64,000 bases of DNA, from contig NZ_SBIP01000001.1 in NCBI RefSeq assembly GCF_004053875.1, positions 1,088,573 through 1,152,572 of the forward strand, in the 5' to 3' direction. Source of the DNA: Neorhizobium lilium. GTDB lineage: Bacteria; Pseudomonadota; Alphaproteobacteria; Rhizobiales; Rhizobiaceae. Below the pieces are notes generated by a model, which worked only from the letters and a program-made list of their open reading frames with translations, was not told the DNA's origin and made no database searches. Below, piece by piece: positions 7,663 through 16,670 of this stretch; the first letter of the stretch is position 1, and each line of letters starts with the position of its first letter. The translations under genes and the position numbers were made by a program.

Positions 7663-9027
7663 TCACTCGGCCGCAAGGCGGCTGGCGCCTTCGGTAAATC
7701 TGTTGGCCGGACGTTCGATGCCGAGATGGCCGCGAAGCGTCGAGGCCTCGTATGACGTCTTGTAGATCCCAAGTCGCTGAAGTTCCGGAACGACAAGGTC
7801 GACGAACGCATCGAGCGGGGTTCGGGCGTAAGGCGGAAAGAGCTTCACACCGTCGAGCGCGCGTGCCTCGAAATTCTCGGCAATCCAGTTCGCCACCGTC
7901 TTCCCGCTGCCGACGACCGGCGGCTGGTTGAGGTGCCCCTTATTGGCGATGTAACGGAAGAGATCACGGAACGTGACCTGTTCGTCGCCGAAAGCCGCCA
8001 GCGCCGTTCGAAGCCACTGGTGCTTCTCGAAATCCGAAGTATCGAGCACATCGACGATCTTTTCGTGCCCGTCGATGCCTGAAACGTCTCTGCCAACGAG
8101 TGCGGAGACCTGGGCGGGTGCGTATTGCGAGACCACGAGGTCCTGGACTTCACGAAACTTCCGATGTGCTTCCACGTCGGTGCCTGCGACAAAGAACGTG
8201 ATCCCCGGGATAATGAAGAATGAATCAGGATCGCGTCCGAACGGCTCAAGATAGCTTTTCACCTTCCTGTAGTATTCGATGTTCCACTCTGTCGAGACAA
8301 ACGGACTAAACCGGATATCGGCGAACTCGCCGCCATACTGGAAGGATGCCTCGGAGCCGCCTGCGTGGATGATGGGGATTTGGCCCTGCGGCGGACGAGG
8401 AAGGTTGAGAGGACCCCGAACGGAAAAATGGTCGCCCTTGAAATCGATCGCGTGTGCTTTCGACGTATCGATGAACCGACCGGCGGCGCGGTCATCAAGG
8501 AAATATCCGTCTTCCCAGCTATCGCTCAGACCGTTGATGACCGAAATGAATTCGCGCGCCTTCCTGTATTTTTCGTCTCCGGTGATATGTTTCACTTGGC
8601 CATAATTCTGTGCAGGGGCATCCACACCCTCAAGCCCCGTGACGATGTTCAGCCCTGCCCTCCCGTTGCTCAGATGGTCGAGAGAAACGATGGCGCGCGC
8701 TGTGTCGAATGGGTCCTGATAGGAACTGTTGACCGTGACGACGAGACCGACGTTCCGGGTAATGGCCGCGACATAGGACGCGACCGTGAACCCTTCCAGT
8801 TTAAAGACGTCGTTGTGCCAGAACCCCTGCGCGTCCGGGGTACTCGAAATGGCATTGCCCATGAAATAATAGTCGAAAAGCCCTCTCTCTACCGCACGGG
8901 CCGTGTCGGCGAGATAGACGGGATCGACGGTCCCGTTATTGAAGGCCTCGGGCAGACGCCAGGCACTTGCGTGCCTGGCGGTCGGCCATGCGGAATAGGC
9001 GAGCTTCAACAGGCGCTTCTTAGTCAT
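7663..9027 (-). CDS. LLM-class flavin monooxygenase, NtaA/SnaA/DszA family
   Basis: This 454-residue FMNH2-dependent monooxygenase of the bacterial luciferase-like class opens with LKLAYSAWPTARHASAWR. It carries the family blocks TVNSSYQDPFDTARAIVSLD, GRAGLNIVTG and PIIHAGGSEA. Relatives act on nitrilotriacetate, dibenzothiophene sulfone and alkyl sulfur compounds. A strong GGAG ribosome binding site precedes the ATG. Linkage to a sulfonate-type ABC importer and a rhodanese suggests oxidative release of sulfur from an organosulfur compound. It needs reduced flavin, and no reductase is encoded in this operon; the only flavin reductase seen is 44 kb away at 53163. Confidence 0.9.
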   Translation of the reverse strand: MTKKRLLKLAYSAWPTARHASAWRLPEAFNNGTVDPVYLADTARAVERGLFDYYFMGNAISSTPDAQGFWHNDVFKLEGFTVASYVAAITRNVGLVVTVNSSYQDPFDTARAIVSLDHLSNGRAGLNIVTGLEGVDAPAQNYGQVKHITGDEKYRKAREFISVINGLSDSWEDGYFLDDRAAGRFIDTSKAHAIDFKGDHFSVRGPLNLPRPPQGQIPIIHAGGSEASFQYGGEFADIRFSPFVSTEWNIEYYRKVKSYLEPFGRDPDSFFIIPGITFFVAGTDVEAHRKFREVQDLVVSQYAPAQVSALVGRDVSGIDGHEKIVDVLDTSDFEKHQWLRTALAAFGDEQVTFRDLFRYIANKGHLNQPPVVGSGKTVANWIAENFEARALDGVKLFPPYARTPLDAFVDLVVPELQRLGIYKTSYEASTLRGHLGIERPANRFTEGASRLAAE

Positions 9028-9049
9028 GACAAATCTCCGGGTATTGCGA

Positions 9050-10048
9050 TCAGTTCTTCGCCGTCGCGAAGATGTGCTTGTTCAGATCGACGTCGCCAGG
9101 GACTTTGGCGTATTGCGTGCCGACCGCGACCCATTGGCGGAGATTGTCGAGGTCCACCGGCTTACCGAACCCGAAATACTCGGTGGCAGCATCGAAGACG
9201 CCGGGCGTTTCCTTTTCCAGCTCGGGCAGATCGATCTTGGTCTGCGTCTTGATGTATTCGGACTGCTTTTCCTTGGGCAGGCTTGCATACCATGCAACCG
9301 TCTCGCGCAATGCCGCCGTGAAACGCTTGGCCGAGTCCTCATTTTTTTCATACCAGGCGGTGGTCGCCCACCATCCGGCGATCGGAGATTGGTCGGCGAT
9401 CTTCAAGTCGCGTGTACTGGTCTCGCCTACGCTGCGGAAGCCGAATTGGGCGATCCATTTGTAGGCATTGACCGCCGAGGATGTGAAGACTGCATCGGCC
9501 TGATCGCTCTGTAGCACCGCTCCGAACGTGGTCTGGTCCGGCACGATCGTGAATTTTACCAAGGCAGGATCCCCGCCCTGCGCCTTGACAAGCGAGGAAG
9601 CAATCACCTTGAACTGTGGCGGCGCGCCAAGTGCAATGTTCTTTCCTTCGAGATCCTTGACCGTCCTGATCGGGCTGTCCGGCTTTACCAAGATGAACTG
9701 GTAGGGGCTCAATCCGTTGTGAGGCGCAACGAAACCGATGTCGAAGCCGTTTTTGATCGACGACAGGCCTGCGAAAATATCGGCGTAAGCGATATCTGCG
9801 GATCCGTTCACAGCAGCTGTGATGTTGTTGGTGCCGGTTGCCAGTTCACTGATCTCGAGTTTTATTCCATGTTTCTCAAAAATTCCCTCGGCGATTCCCG
9901 CCCTGAAATCCTGAGGCATCACTGAAGCCGAAACTGCGGAGATCTTCAGAGTTACGAACTTGTCATCCGCGTCAGCGATATGCGCCGAGAAGGCTACGAC
10001 AAACGAAGCAATGGTGGCAGTAACGGTTGACCGCAAAGTGAACAGCAT
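9050..10048 (-). CDS. NMT1/SsuA-type ABC substrate-binding protein
   Basis: This 332-residue periplasmic binding protein has a Sec signal peptide of about 27 residues ending near AHIADA. Family features include DFRAGIAEGIFEKHGI, the segment AVNGSADIAYAD and KDLEGKNIALG. These fit the aliphatic sulfonate/taurine/nitrate binding family. It is the first gene of the six-gene operon and lies 22 bases before the monooxygenase. The 192-base AT-rich region upstream (10049-10240) separates it from the second rhodanese, which is on the same strand. That region probably carries its promoter, but I could not pick a clear -35/-10 pair. Confidence 0.9.
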   Translation of the reverse strand: MLFTLRSTVTATIASFVVAFSAHIADADDKFVTLKISAVSASVMPQDFRAGIAEGIFEKHGIKLEISELATGTNNITAAVNGSADIAYADIFAGLSSIKNGFDIGFVAPHNGLSPYQFILVKPDSPIRTVKDLEGKNIALGAPPQFKVIASSLVKAQGGDPALVKFTIVPDQTTFGAVLQSDQADAVFTSSAVNAYKWIAQFGFRSVGETSTRDLKIADQSPIAGWWATTAWYEKNEDSAKRFTAALRETVAWYASLPKEKQSEYIKTQTKIDLPELEKETPGVFDAATEYFGFGKPVDLDNLRQWVAVGTQYAKVPGDVDLNKHIFATAKN

Positions 10049-10240
10049 TTGACATCCCTATCCAGAAACTCGGTTGCCGGGATGATGTATATTTTAATTA
10101 GAATTGTAAAAATCAAAATTCATGGATTTTATAGAGTTCTAAGAAAATCTAACTATCTCTTTGCCGATACTGAGATTTTGTCCTGGATGCGGAGGTCGGG
10201 GGCGAAGACGGAACATAAAGAACTGTCTCGAACTAAAATT

Positions 10241-11143
10241 TTATTTTGAATTTGTTATGTCCACTGAGCCGAGACCCGTTTCCATCTGAAGGTTCGGGTC
10301 GGCCAACCATTCGTTCAGCGAACCGTCGTACTCTACAGTGTTTTCGTAACCGATCACGTCCAGTGCCAGCGCGCCGTATGTGGAGGCGACACCTCCCCCA
10401 CAGTAGGTGACAATCCGCTCACCCCGAAGCGGTGTCACCGAGCGAAACACATCTTCAAGCCGTTCGCGCGGAAGCATCGTGTTCTCATGCGTGTCGATAA
10501 GCTTCGTGAACGGTAGGTTCACGCTTGCGGGAATATGTCCGGCACGCGCTCTCACCGAGATTTTCCCGGAAAAATCGTCCGGTTGCAGGAGGCAAATGAG
10601 CTGCCCGTCGATTTGTCCGGATGAGATCGCCACCACTTCGGCCTTCTCGGCACGGGGTTTTTGCGCGTTGGCGATACGGTAAGTAGTCTTTTCGTAAACC
10701 ACGAGATCCATCTCCAATTCGCCGCCAAGCGCCTTGTATCGTTTCAGCCCGCCATCCAGCACGCTCACATTGGAATGACCCAGTGTGCGGAACACCCACC
10801 ACAAACGCGCAGCCCATTGTCCCGCCAGGCCGTCGTACACGACCACATGACTGCCGGGCTCGATCCCGAGCCTGCCCGCCGCACTTTCGAACTGGTCAGG
10901 ATCGGGCCGCATGAACGGGAAGGGAGACGTCGGGTCGGAAAATTCCGTAAAGAGGTCTGCGAACCGGGCTCCTGGGATATGACCCGCGCCCCGAAACTGG
11001 TCGACACCCGAGCGGAACTCGCCGCGCGCTGCACCGGAGGGCGCCGGATCAAGGTAGACGCTGGCATCGAGGATAACCACGTCCGGTCCATCGAGCCGGG
11101 GCACCAGCCACTCGACCGGGACCAGGGGAGATGTCCGCTTCAC
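10241..11143 (-). CDS. Second two-domain sulfurtransferase (rhodanese)
   Basis: This 300-residue rhodanese has a first domain with VVILDASVYLDP and a second with the active Cys in VTYCGGGVAST near residue 250. Its start is a GTG at 11143 preceded by AGGAAAGAG. It differs clearly from the rhodanese at 5984, so it is not a recent duplicate. It lies upstream of the organosulfur operon on the same strand but is separated by 192 bases, so it may be transcribed separately. A perfect 7-bp inverted repeat lies about 50 bases upstream. Confidence 0.88.
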   Translation of the reverse strand: MKRTSPLVPVEWLVPRLDGPDVVILDASVYLDPAPSGAARGEFRSGVDQFRGAGHIPGARFADLFTEFSDPTSPFPFMRPDPDQFESAAGRLGIEPGSHVVVYDGLAGQWAARLWWVFRTLGHSNVSVLDGGLKRYKALGGELEMDLVVYEKTTYRIANAQKPRAEKAEVVAISSGQIDGQLICLLQPDDFSGKISVRARAGHIPASVNLPFTKLIDTHENTMLPRERLEDVFRSVTPLRGERIVTYCGGGVASTYGALALDVIGYENTVEYDGSLNEWLADPNLQMETGLGSVDITNSK

Positions 11144-11195
11144 GATTGGCGCTCTTTCCTGCTATGCTGGGACACTTTACCCGCCGACGTTTCAG

Positions 11196-11211
11196 AGTTA
11201 GAACTCTAACT
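11196..11211. promoter_or_regulatory. Perfect 7-bp inverted repeat upstream of rhodanese 2
   Basis: AGTTAGA and TCTAACT are separated by AC. The palindrome lies 53 bases upstream of the GTG start of the sulfurtransferase at 11143, a reasonable operator position. It also lies at the edge of the IS3 remnant, so it might be mobile-element sequence instead. Confidence 0.35.
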
Positions 11212-11283
11212 AGAAAACCGGCGGAACTTCAAGCCTCGCCAAGCGCGGTTCAGCCGGAACGATCAGTACTTGCCACAAGGCCC

Positions 11284-11640
11284 ATGTCGGGGATTCGTAT
11301 TTCGTTGAACAAGCGGTATTCGGACGAGCTGCGCGAACGAGCGGTGGCACTGGTAGATGAGCGGCGCATCCGAAATCCCCGTGACCGGACGATTTTCCGG
11401 GTAATTGCTGATGAGCTCGCCGTCGGTGAACAGTCACTTCGGCTATGGGTCAAACAGTTCGATAAAGCTCGTGTCGGTGCTTCGGAAAAAAAGAGAAAAC
11501 TGCATACTCATAGTGATCAGCCTCCAGAACATGTCGAGGCGGAACTCGAAATCCTGAGAAAGAAAATAGAAAAACTACAAGCGGAGAACGATGTGTTGAA
11601 ACGAGCTTTTGTCGTTTTCTCTTCGGAATGGTCGGAGTAG
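11284..11640 (+). mobile_element. IS3-family OrfA remnant (no OrfB)
   Basis: The frame encodes NKRYSDELRERAVALVDERR and then TIFRVIADELAVGEQSLRLWV, the helix-turn-helix of IS3-family OrfA proteins. A C-terminal leucine-rich coiled coil follows (ELEILRKKIEKLQAENDVLKRAF). I place the start at the ATG at 11284, although the frame is open back to 11131. No OrfB integrase follows: within 100 bases the sequence turns into an MFS remnant. The element is therefore incomplete. Confidence 0.8.
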
Positions 11641-11719
11641 CTGCTCGAACAGATAATTCGGCCGAGGTTCGACGATCTGTTGAGATTACCTGCTTGATCC
11701 AAACTAGGGCGTCGATTGG

Positions 11720-12128
11720 TGTGATACTGCGGGGCGCGCCTGGGCGACGGCACAACCAATCCGGACTGGTCGGCTTAGTACTGATTCTGCGCTATTCCAC
11801 ATCAAGTCCGAAAAACGAAAACCGCCCGCTTGATCTGCCTGGACAGGCAGTGGCCATCATTGCGCTGGCATCGCTGGCAACAGCGCTGCCAGACGCGGCG
11901 CATCTGGGCTGGACACATCCACAGGTTCTCGTCGTTCTTCTTGTGACCGCCGTTTCCGCAATCGGCTTCATCCTGATCGAGGCAAAAAGCCGTGCACCGA
12001 TGCTCGCTTTCATGCATGGCATGCATCTCTCACTGATCGTCGCTGTGGTGCTGCTGTTTCTGGGCGCGGCGCTCTCGTTCTTCTGTCTCAGACAGGAAGA
12101 CAACACTCTCGTGAGTACCGGAAAATAG
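11720..12128 (+). pseudogene. DHA2-type MFS exporter remnant with internal deletion
   Basis: The frame carries LVLILRYSTSSPKN and RPLDLPGQAVAIIALASL, then a membrane segment ending IGFILIEAKSRAPML. These are typical of helices 6-7 in 14-TM drug exporters (EmrB/QacA class). The frame then jumps to HGMHLSLIVAVVLLFLGAA, the last helix of the same family, and stops. Both the N-terminal half and several central helices are gone. The protein would have about three helices and cannot be a transporter. Confidence 0.7.
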
Positions 12129-12600
12129 ACGTCAAGCCGCGAGATGCTTTTGCGTTTCGGGCGTCTGGCCTCTTGATCAAAATCGCGAAGCGCTAAAGGT
12201 AAAGCAGATTACACGCGAAATATACGAAACGAAGATCGATCGGTGGATCAAATTATGGATCGAGCTCGCAATCGTCGGCTGGGATCAATAATTGTGGCAA
12301 GCAGACTTTCCACACGGTCTGTCCGATTAAAGTTTGAATTTTGCGTCCGGGTTTTGCGCCGTCTGAGAATGAGGACTTTTGCGACGGAATCCATGCCCTC
12401 ACAGCCGTGAGCATTGTAGGCCGATCTATATGTGATAATGTCCTGTATCACTCATAAGTAGTGCGCTTCGGTGGTCCTGCAAAGGGCGGCATGTGTCTGC
12501 CGCGCCTCATGCACTCTTGATTGGAAACATGTCTTCTTGCGTTCTAGCTCGTACGGTTCACCGGATGATCCCCAGCATATCCTTGGGATGCACGCCATGA
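12129..12600. other. Gene-free stretch
   Basis: This 472-base stretch lies between the MFS remnant and the CheW end of a chimeric pseudogene. Only short ORFs without a recognisable product or convincing ribosome binding site are present. I see no RNA gene, clear hairpin or repeat. Confidence 0.5.
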
Positions 12601-13517
12601 CTATGCCGCGACCATCTGCATTGCCGCCACCTTCTCGAACATGTGTTCGAGGTTGAGGAAGCAGATCATTCCATCTGGTTGGGCGATGATGCCTTCGGCA
12701 TAGCGCATGCCTGATGAGATGCTGATTTCCGGGACCGGCTGAAGCAAGCTTTCGGAGATCGTCAGGATGTCCGAGACACGATCGACGACCAGCCCCATAG
12801 CCATGCCATGAACCTCCGCCACGACGATGGCGCTACGTTCGTTCGGCTTGGTGCTAGGCATGCCCAGCTTGTTGGCGAGATCGATACCCGAAAGCGCGAA
12901 CCAGATGGAGCAGGCGATAGCTGCCAGGCAGGTTCCGATCGTGACGAATGTCAGCACCAGCGATGTGTTATAGACCTGCTGGCTTCCCGCGAAAGCCTCT
13001 TCCGCTCCCTTCTTGTTTGTCTCGACAAGTTGCGCTGCCGCTGCAGAAATTCTGTCTCCGATTGGTGATGTCTCAGTATAAGCGCTGTGATCGCCTTTTC
13101 ATCTTGCCCTTGACGTGAAAAATCAAGCAACCGGGCTCCAGACGCGGCGTATGCCTGCAAGTCCGCGCGGATTCCGTCGGTAATTTTGGCATCCTGGTTC
13201 GTCGTATCCAAGCTCTCATAGGCGGCAATGGTGCTCTGAAGTGCATTGTTTACATCGCTGATGCGTGTTTCGGCTTTGGACCGTCCGGCATCATCAGTTG
13301 CCAATATATGGTCGCGATATGCGACTCGAAGCTGCCAGACGTTGACAGCAATCGTTTGCGCGCTCCCGGTGCTGGGCATCCAGGCCGTTGCCAGATCCCC
13401 CACATAACTATTTGTTTTCTGTAGGCATATCACCGAATAGGCCGCAAAGCCTGAAAACATAATGCCCATCAGCATGAACGCTCCGGCAAGAGCATTTTTG
13501 ATTTTCGGACGTTTCAT
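12601..13517 (-). pseudogene. MCP-CheW chimera: chemoreceptor N-terminus fused to CheW C-terminus, frameshifted
   Basis: From the ATG at 13517 the frame gives a chemoreceptor-like start: a first membrane helix (residues about 7-28) and a helical periplasmic domain. Near 13078-13085 the frame must shift to continue into SAAAAQLVETNKKGAEE and the second membrane helix. The following ORF (12957-12601) joins that helix directly to LGMPSTKPNERSAIVVAEV and VDRVSDILTI, which is the last two-thirds of a CheW adaptor, ending MICFLNLEHMFEK. The HAMP and signalling domains of the receptor and the start of CheW are missing. It looks like a deletion between neighbouring mcp and cheW genes plus a frameshift. 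Confidence 0.75.
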
Positions 13518-14326
13518 GACGAGCTCCGAGCAGAACGACGCTGCTGCAATTGACACAACGGCCGGAAGCAAAATCATTCTGCCGGAGGCAATGAAAAGGC
13601 GAATTCAACTTTGCCGATGATGCGTGAGACGACGATCTAACGTGCCGCCAGTCGTGGATGCGCGTTTCCAATCGTTCGGTGACATATTTCATGCGATCGC
13701 GCGATGCTCTGCGGCTATGAGGATGTCGTTCGCGCAACATGCATTTTCAGACGCAGTCGAGACGTAGACAGATCTGCATCAAACCGCCGAAACGGAATAA
13801 TCACTGATATGACGGCTTTCTTTGAAGAAATTCAAATAGATTCTTGTTCTCGTTCAAGGAACGTCTTTTATTTCTGGAACTTAAGTTCAGATCATCCCAT
13901 CTGTTATAGTTGCCGCGAACATCATCGATTTCATATAATGAATATAAGATAAGATAATTACACAATCATTAACTAGAGTTCTATTTGCTAAAAATTCTAT
14001 GTAATCGAAAGCGCGTTGGGCACAAAGAAGTGCTGCCCATACTTAGCCTCTTCACCGGGAAGAGGCCGGGGCGTCCTTCATAGCCTGCGGCAGCTGCTGA
14101 AAGAAGGCCCTCTCCGATCGAGGCCCATCGTGCGTATCAGTTTTCCGTGTCCCGTGGTCAGCCCGAGAGGTTAACTCCAAAACCGGCTCAGTTCCGCGTG
14201 GAAACCAACATTTATCGTGAGTTTTAATTCAATTGCTATTCCGCCCCGCCTTATCGAACGCCCGGACAAAAGAGCAGTAACACCACAATTGACCGTTCCA
14301 CGCGTTCTATCATGTTTCAAATCTCC
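13518..14326. other. Gene-free stretch
   Basis: About 800 bases with no supported gene. AT-rich segments lie around 13940-14010 and 14210-14330. The ORFs present are short and look like chance. The right end leads into the promoter of the Gfo/Idh gene. Confidence 0.5.
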
Positions 14327-14356
14327 TATAATTAGTTTAGTAGCTTTCCAAACTAA
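14327..14356 (+). promoter_or_regulatory. -10 box and inverted-repeat operator before the Gfo/Idh gene
   Basis: TATAAT occupies 14327-14332. It overlaps the left arm of an inverted repeat, TTAGTTT (14332-14338) and AAACTAA (14350-14356), with an 11-base spacer. The position fits a repressor site. A similar sequence lies upstream of the ROK regulator gene, which is the obvious candidate to bind here. Confidence 0.5.
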
Positions 14357-14398
14357 AGCGGAGAAGTCAGCCTCTGCGGCTCGGCACCCCCAATCAAG

Positions 14399-15508
14399 AT
14401 GACAAAGGCAGTGGACATGAAAATCGGTGTTATTGGAACAGGATTTGCGCGCAAAGCCCATCTGCCAGCTCTGCGAACGGTGAAGAACGCTGACGTAGTG
14501 GCAGTGGCGAGCGCTCGCTTGGAAAACGCACAATTGACGGCGGCGGAGTTCGGTATCCCCCATGCCTATGGCGACTGGCGGACGATGCTGGAGGCGCACG
14601 ATCTGGATCTCGTCTGCGTCTCAACACCTGTGTCCACACACTTTTCGATCGTGAACGCTGCGCTGGCGGCCGGCGCCCATGTTCTGTGCGACACGCCAGC
14701 TGCCATGGATGCAGTTCAGGCGCGCACCATGTCGGATCATGCACGCAGCGCCAGCCGCCAGCTGCTGATAAACCACGAGCTCCGATACGATCCGAACCGG
14801 CTGAAAATCCGGCAGCTGATCCTTTCCGGGGCCATCGGCACGCTGCGTCACATTCGGATCCAGAATGTGACCTCCGGCTGGAGCGATCCCGCCGGCCGTT
14901 CTTCCGACGATTGGTGGTCGTTCTCCGACAAGGGCGGCGGCCGCCTTCTGGCGAATGCGCCGCACCAGATCGACCTGCTGCGCTGGTGGGGCAGCGAAGT
15001 GACGGCCGTTTCCGGGCGCCTTCACACGGTCGTCAGGGATCGCCGCGATCGTAACAGCGGACAGGCATGGACCGCGACCGCCGACGATTTCTGCGAGATT
15101 GCTCTCGATCTCCACAACGGCGCAACCGCCTCTATCTCTCTGTTTTCCGTCTCGCACAATGAGCTCGGCAACCATGTCCAGATCTTCGGCTCGGCCGGGA
15201 CCCTGATCCTCGATGAGCACGAACGATTGAGGCTTTCACAGGACGGGCAGGATTTCGCCGACATCACCGCACCCCTTGCTGACGTGCATAGGCACGACGC
15301 GGCAAGCTCGATCTGGAGCCGTGGCGTCATGGCGCTCCTGCCCGATGTCGTCGCGCATCTGGCCGCCGGCCGGCCCTTGCCCGAGGGAGTAGCGTTTCAA
15401 AGCGCCATCGAAAATCAGGTCGTGCTCGACGCGGTTCGCCAATCATCCGACGACCGTCGCTGGATAGAACTGGGGACCGGCACCGAAAGGGAAGACTCTA
15501 TTTCCTGA
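14399..15508 (+). CDS. Gfo/Idh/MocA-family oxidoreductase with atypical EKP motif
   Basis: This 369-residue protein has an N-terminal Rossmann fold (KIGVIGTGFARKAHLPAL, near residues 8-26) and a C-terminal Gfo/Idh domain with GGGRLLANAPHQIDLLRWWG, which holds the conserved His. The usual EKP triad, whose Lys is catalytic in most members, is replaced by DTP in LCDTPAAMD. It may thus act without that Lys, be a different reaction type, or be impaired. It heads the amino-sugar-like locus and probably oxidises a sugar or inositol-like intermediate. The ATG at 14417 (MKIGVIG) is an alternative start. It ends 190 bases before the kinase. Confidence 0.87.
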   Translation: MTKAVDMKIGVIGTGFARKAHLPALRTVKNADVVAVASARLENAQLTAAEFGIPHAYGDWRTMLEAHDLDLVCVSTPVSTHFSIVNAALAAGAHVLCDTPAAMDAVQARTMSDHARSASRQLLINHELRYDPNRLKIRQLILSGAIGTLRHIRIQNVTSGWSDPAGRSSDDWWSFSDKGGGRLLANAPHQIDLLRWWGSEVTAVSGRLHTVVRDRRDRNSGQAWTATADDFCEIALDLHNGATASISLFSVSHNELGNHVQIFGSAGTLILDEHERLRLSQDGQDFADITAPLADVHRHDAASSIWSRGVMALLPDVVAHLAAGRPLPEGVAFQSAIENQVVLDAVRQSSDDRRWIELGTGTEREDSIS

Positions 15509-15663
15509 CATCGCATTCCGGCAAAATGCGGCCGCCCGAAAGCCCCGCGTGGCTCGATCTGGCGCGCCGCCGTAAGCCTTGCGACGAGCAGGTTTGTGTG
15601 CCCCGGCCTCATCGGAGGTTTTTTCGGGATTGGCGAAATAAGCAGTTGTCAACGTCATATTGG

Positions 15664-15683
15664 TTAGTTAAGTTTCCTAATAA
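15664..15683 (+). promoter_or_regulatory. Possible second ROK operator
   Basis: TTAGTTAAGTTTCCTAATAA lies 15-35 bases before the kinase start. It shares about 12 of 20 positions with the site at 14336-14355, including TTTCC followed by AA. Similarity is moderate, so this is tentative. Confidence 0.3.
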
Positions 15684-15698
15684 TATTTACGAAATGGA

Positions 15699-16670
15699 AT
15701 GACCAGCATGGAACTGCATATCGGTGTGGATGTCGGCGGAACGAAGACGCACCTTCTGGGCGTTGCGGACGGCATCGTGCGCTTCGACGTCACGCTTGCC
15801 ACCAGCGCGTGGCGCGCCCGTATCGATGCGGACGCGGACGCAGCGGCTCTCGTCGCTGAAATTCTCCGCCAGACGGCGGGTGCGGCTCCGGCAATCCTGG
15901 TCGTCGGCTCGCATGGCTGCGACAGCGACGCGGAGTGCATGGCGCTGCAGCAACGCCTGGCGGCGATTCTTCCCTCCGTCATCCTTGTGCTCAACGATTC
16001 CGAACTGCTGCTGCCGGCCGCCGGAAGGCAAGACGGTATCTGCGTCATCTCTGGCACCGGCTCCATCGCCGTCTCGCGCGACAAAGCCGGTGCGATGATG
16101 ACATCAGGAGGGTGGGGCTGGTTTCTCGGCGACGAGGGCAGCGCTAGCGGCATCGTCCGCGACGCCGCGCGTGCCATTCGTGGATCCCTGGATCGTGGTG
16201 AGGCGCTGGACAGGCTCGGCCAGTCCCTGCTGGCCGCCATCGGCATCTCCAACCCCGCCGAAATCAGCCATAGCCTCGTCGAAGAAGGAAGCGCGGCCAG
16301 GATCGGCCGGTTTTCCCCGCTGGTCTTCGATGCCGCCGATGCGGGCTCCGCCATCGCGCAAACCGTCATCGACGAGAGTGGCCGGGCTCTGGCGGAAACG
16401 GTGCTGCGCCTCATTGAGCGCGGTGCGCAGGGCAACATCGTAGTGGCGGGCGGCGGTGTCATAACCCGGCAGCCCCGGCTGATGCGCGCCTTCAGCACCA
16501 CTCTTTCTTCCATGGCACCCGGCTGGGGCATCGTCCTTTTGCGCGAACCGCCCGTCACCGGCGCCATCGTTCTTGCCGGAAGAATTGCGCGCGGGGAAGC
16601 GATCGGCCGTCTGCCGCAGCCGCATGCGGACGGCAAACCGCAAAAAGAGCGTCAACGGAGAGCGATATGA
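15699..16670 (+). CDS. BadF/BcrA-type sugar kinase, N-acetylglucosamine kinase-like
   Basis: This 323-residue ASKHA-fold ATPase has the phosphate-1 loop GVDVGGTKTHLLGV and the hexokinase-like ISGTGSIAV. It also has GGWGWFLGDEGS, which is typical of the N-acetylglucosamine kinase/BadF group, and the adenosine loop VVAGGGVI. It most likely phosphorylates an amino sugar or sugar derivative after import. The ATG at 15708 has a better-spaced GGAA and may be the true start. Its stop overlaps the start of the downstream permease (ATGA at 16667), so kinase and transporter are translationally coupled and probably share a substrate. Confidence 0.87.
   Translation: MTSMELHIGVDVGGTKTHLLGVADGIVRFDVTLATSAWRARIDADADAAALVAEILRQTAGAAPAILVVGSHGCDSDAECMALQQRLAAILPSVILVLNDSELLLPAAGRQDGICVISGTGSIAVSRDKAGAMMTSGGWGWFLGDEGSASGIVRDAARAIRGSLDRGEALDRLGQSLLAAIGISNPAEISHSLVEEGSAARIGRFSPLVFDAADAGSAIAQTVIDESGRALAETVLRLIERGAQGNIVVAGGGVITRQPRLMRAFSTTLSSMAPGWGIVLLREPPVTGAIVLAGRIARGEAIGRLPQPHADGKPQKERQRRAI

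Noticed and set aside
11628..12128. Intact small membrane transporter
   Set aside because: It joins non-adjacent helices of a 14-helix exporter and lacks most of the protein.
12248..12451. 67-residue ORF in the gap after the MFS remnant
   Set aside because: No motif or start signal; looks like chance.
13704..13952. Small ORF in the gap before the Gfo/Idh gene
   Set aside because: No ribosome binding site, no recognisable motif and a composition like non-coding sequence.
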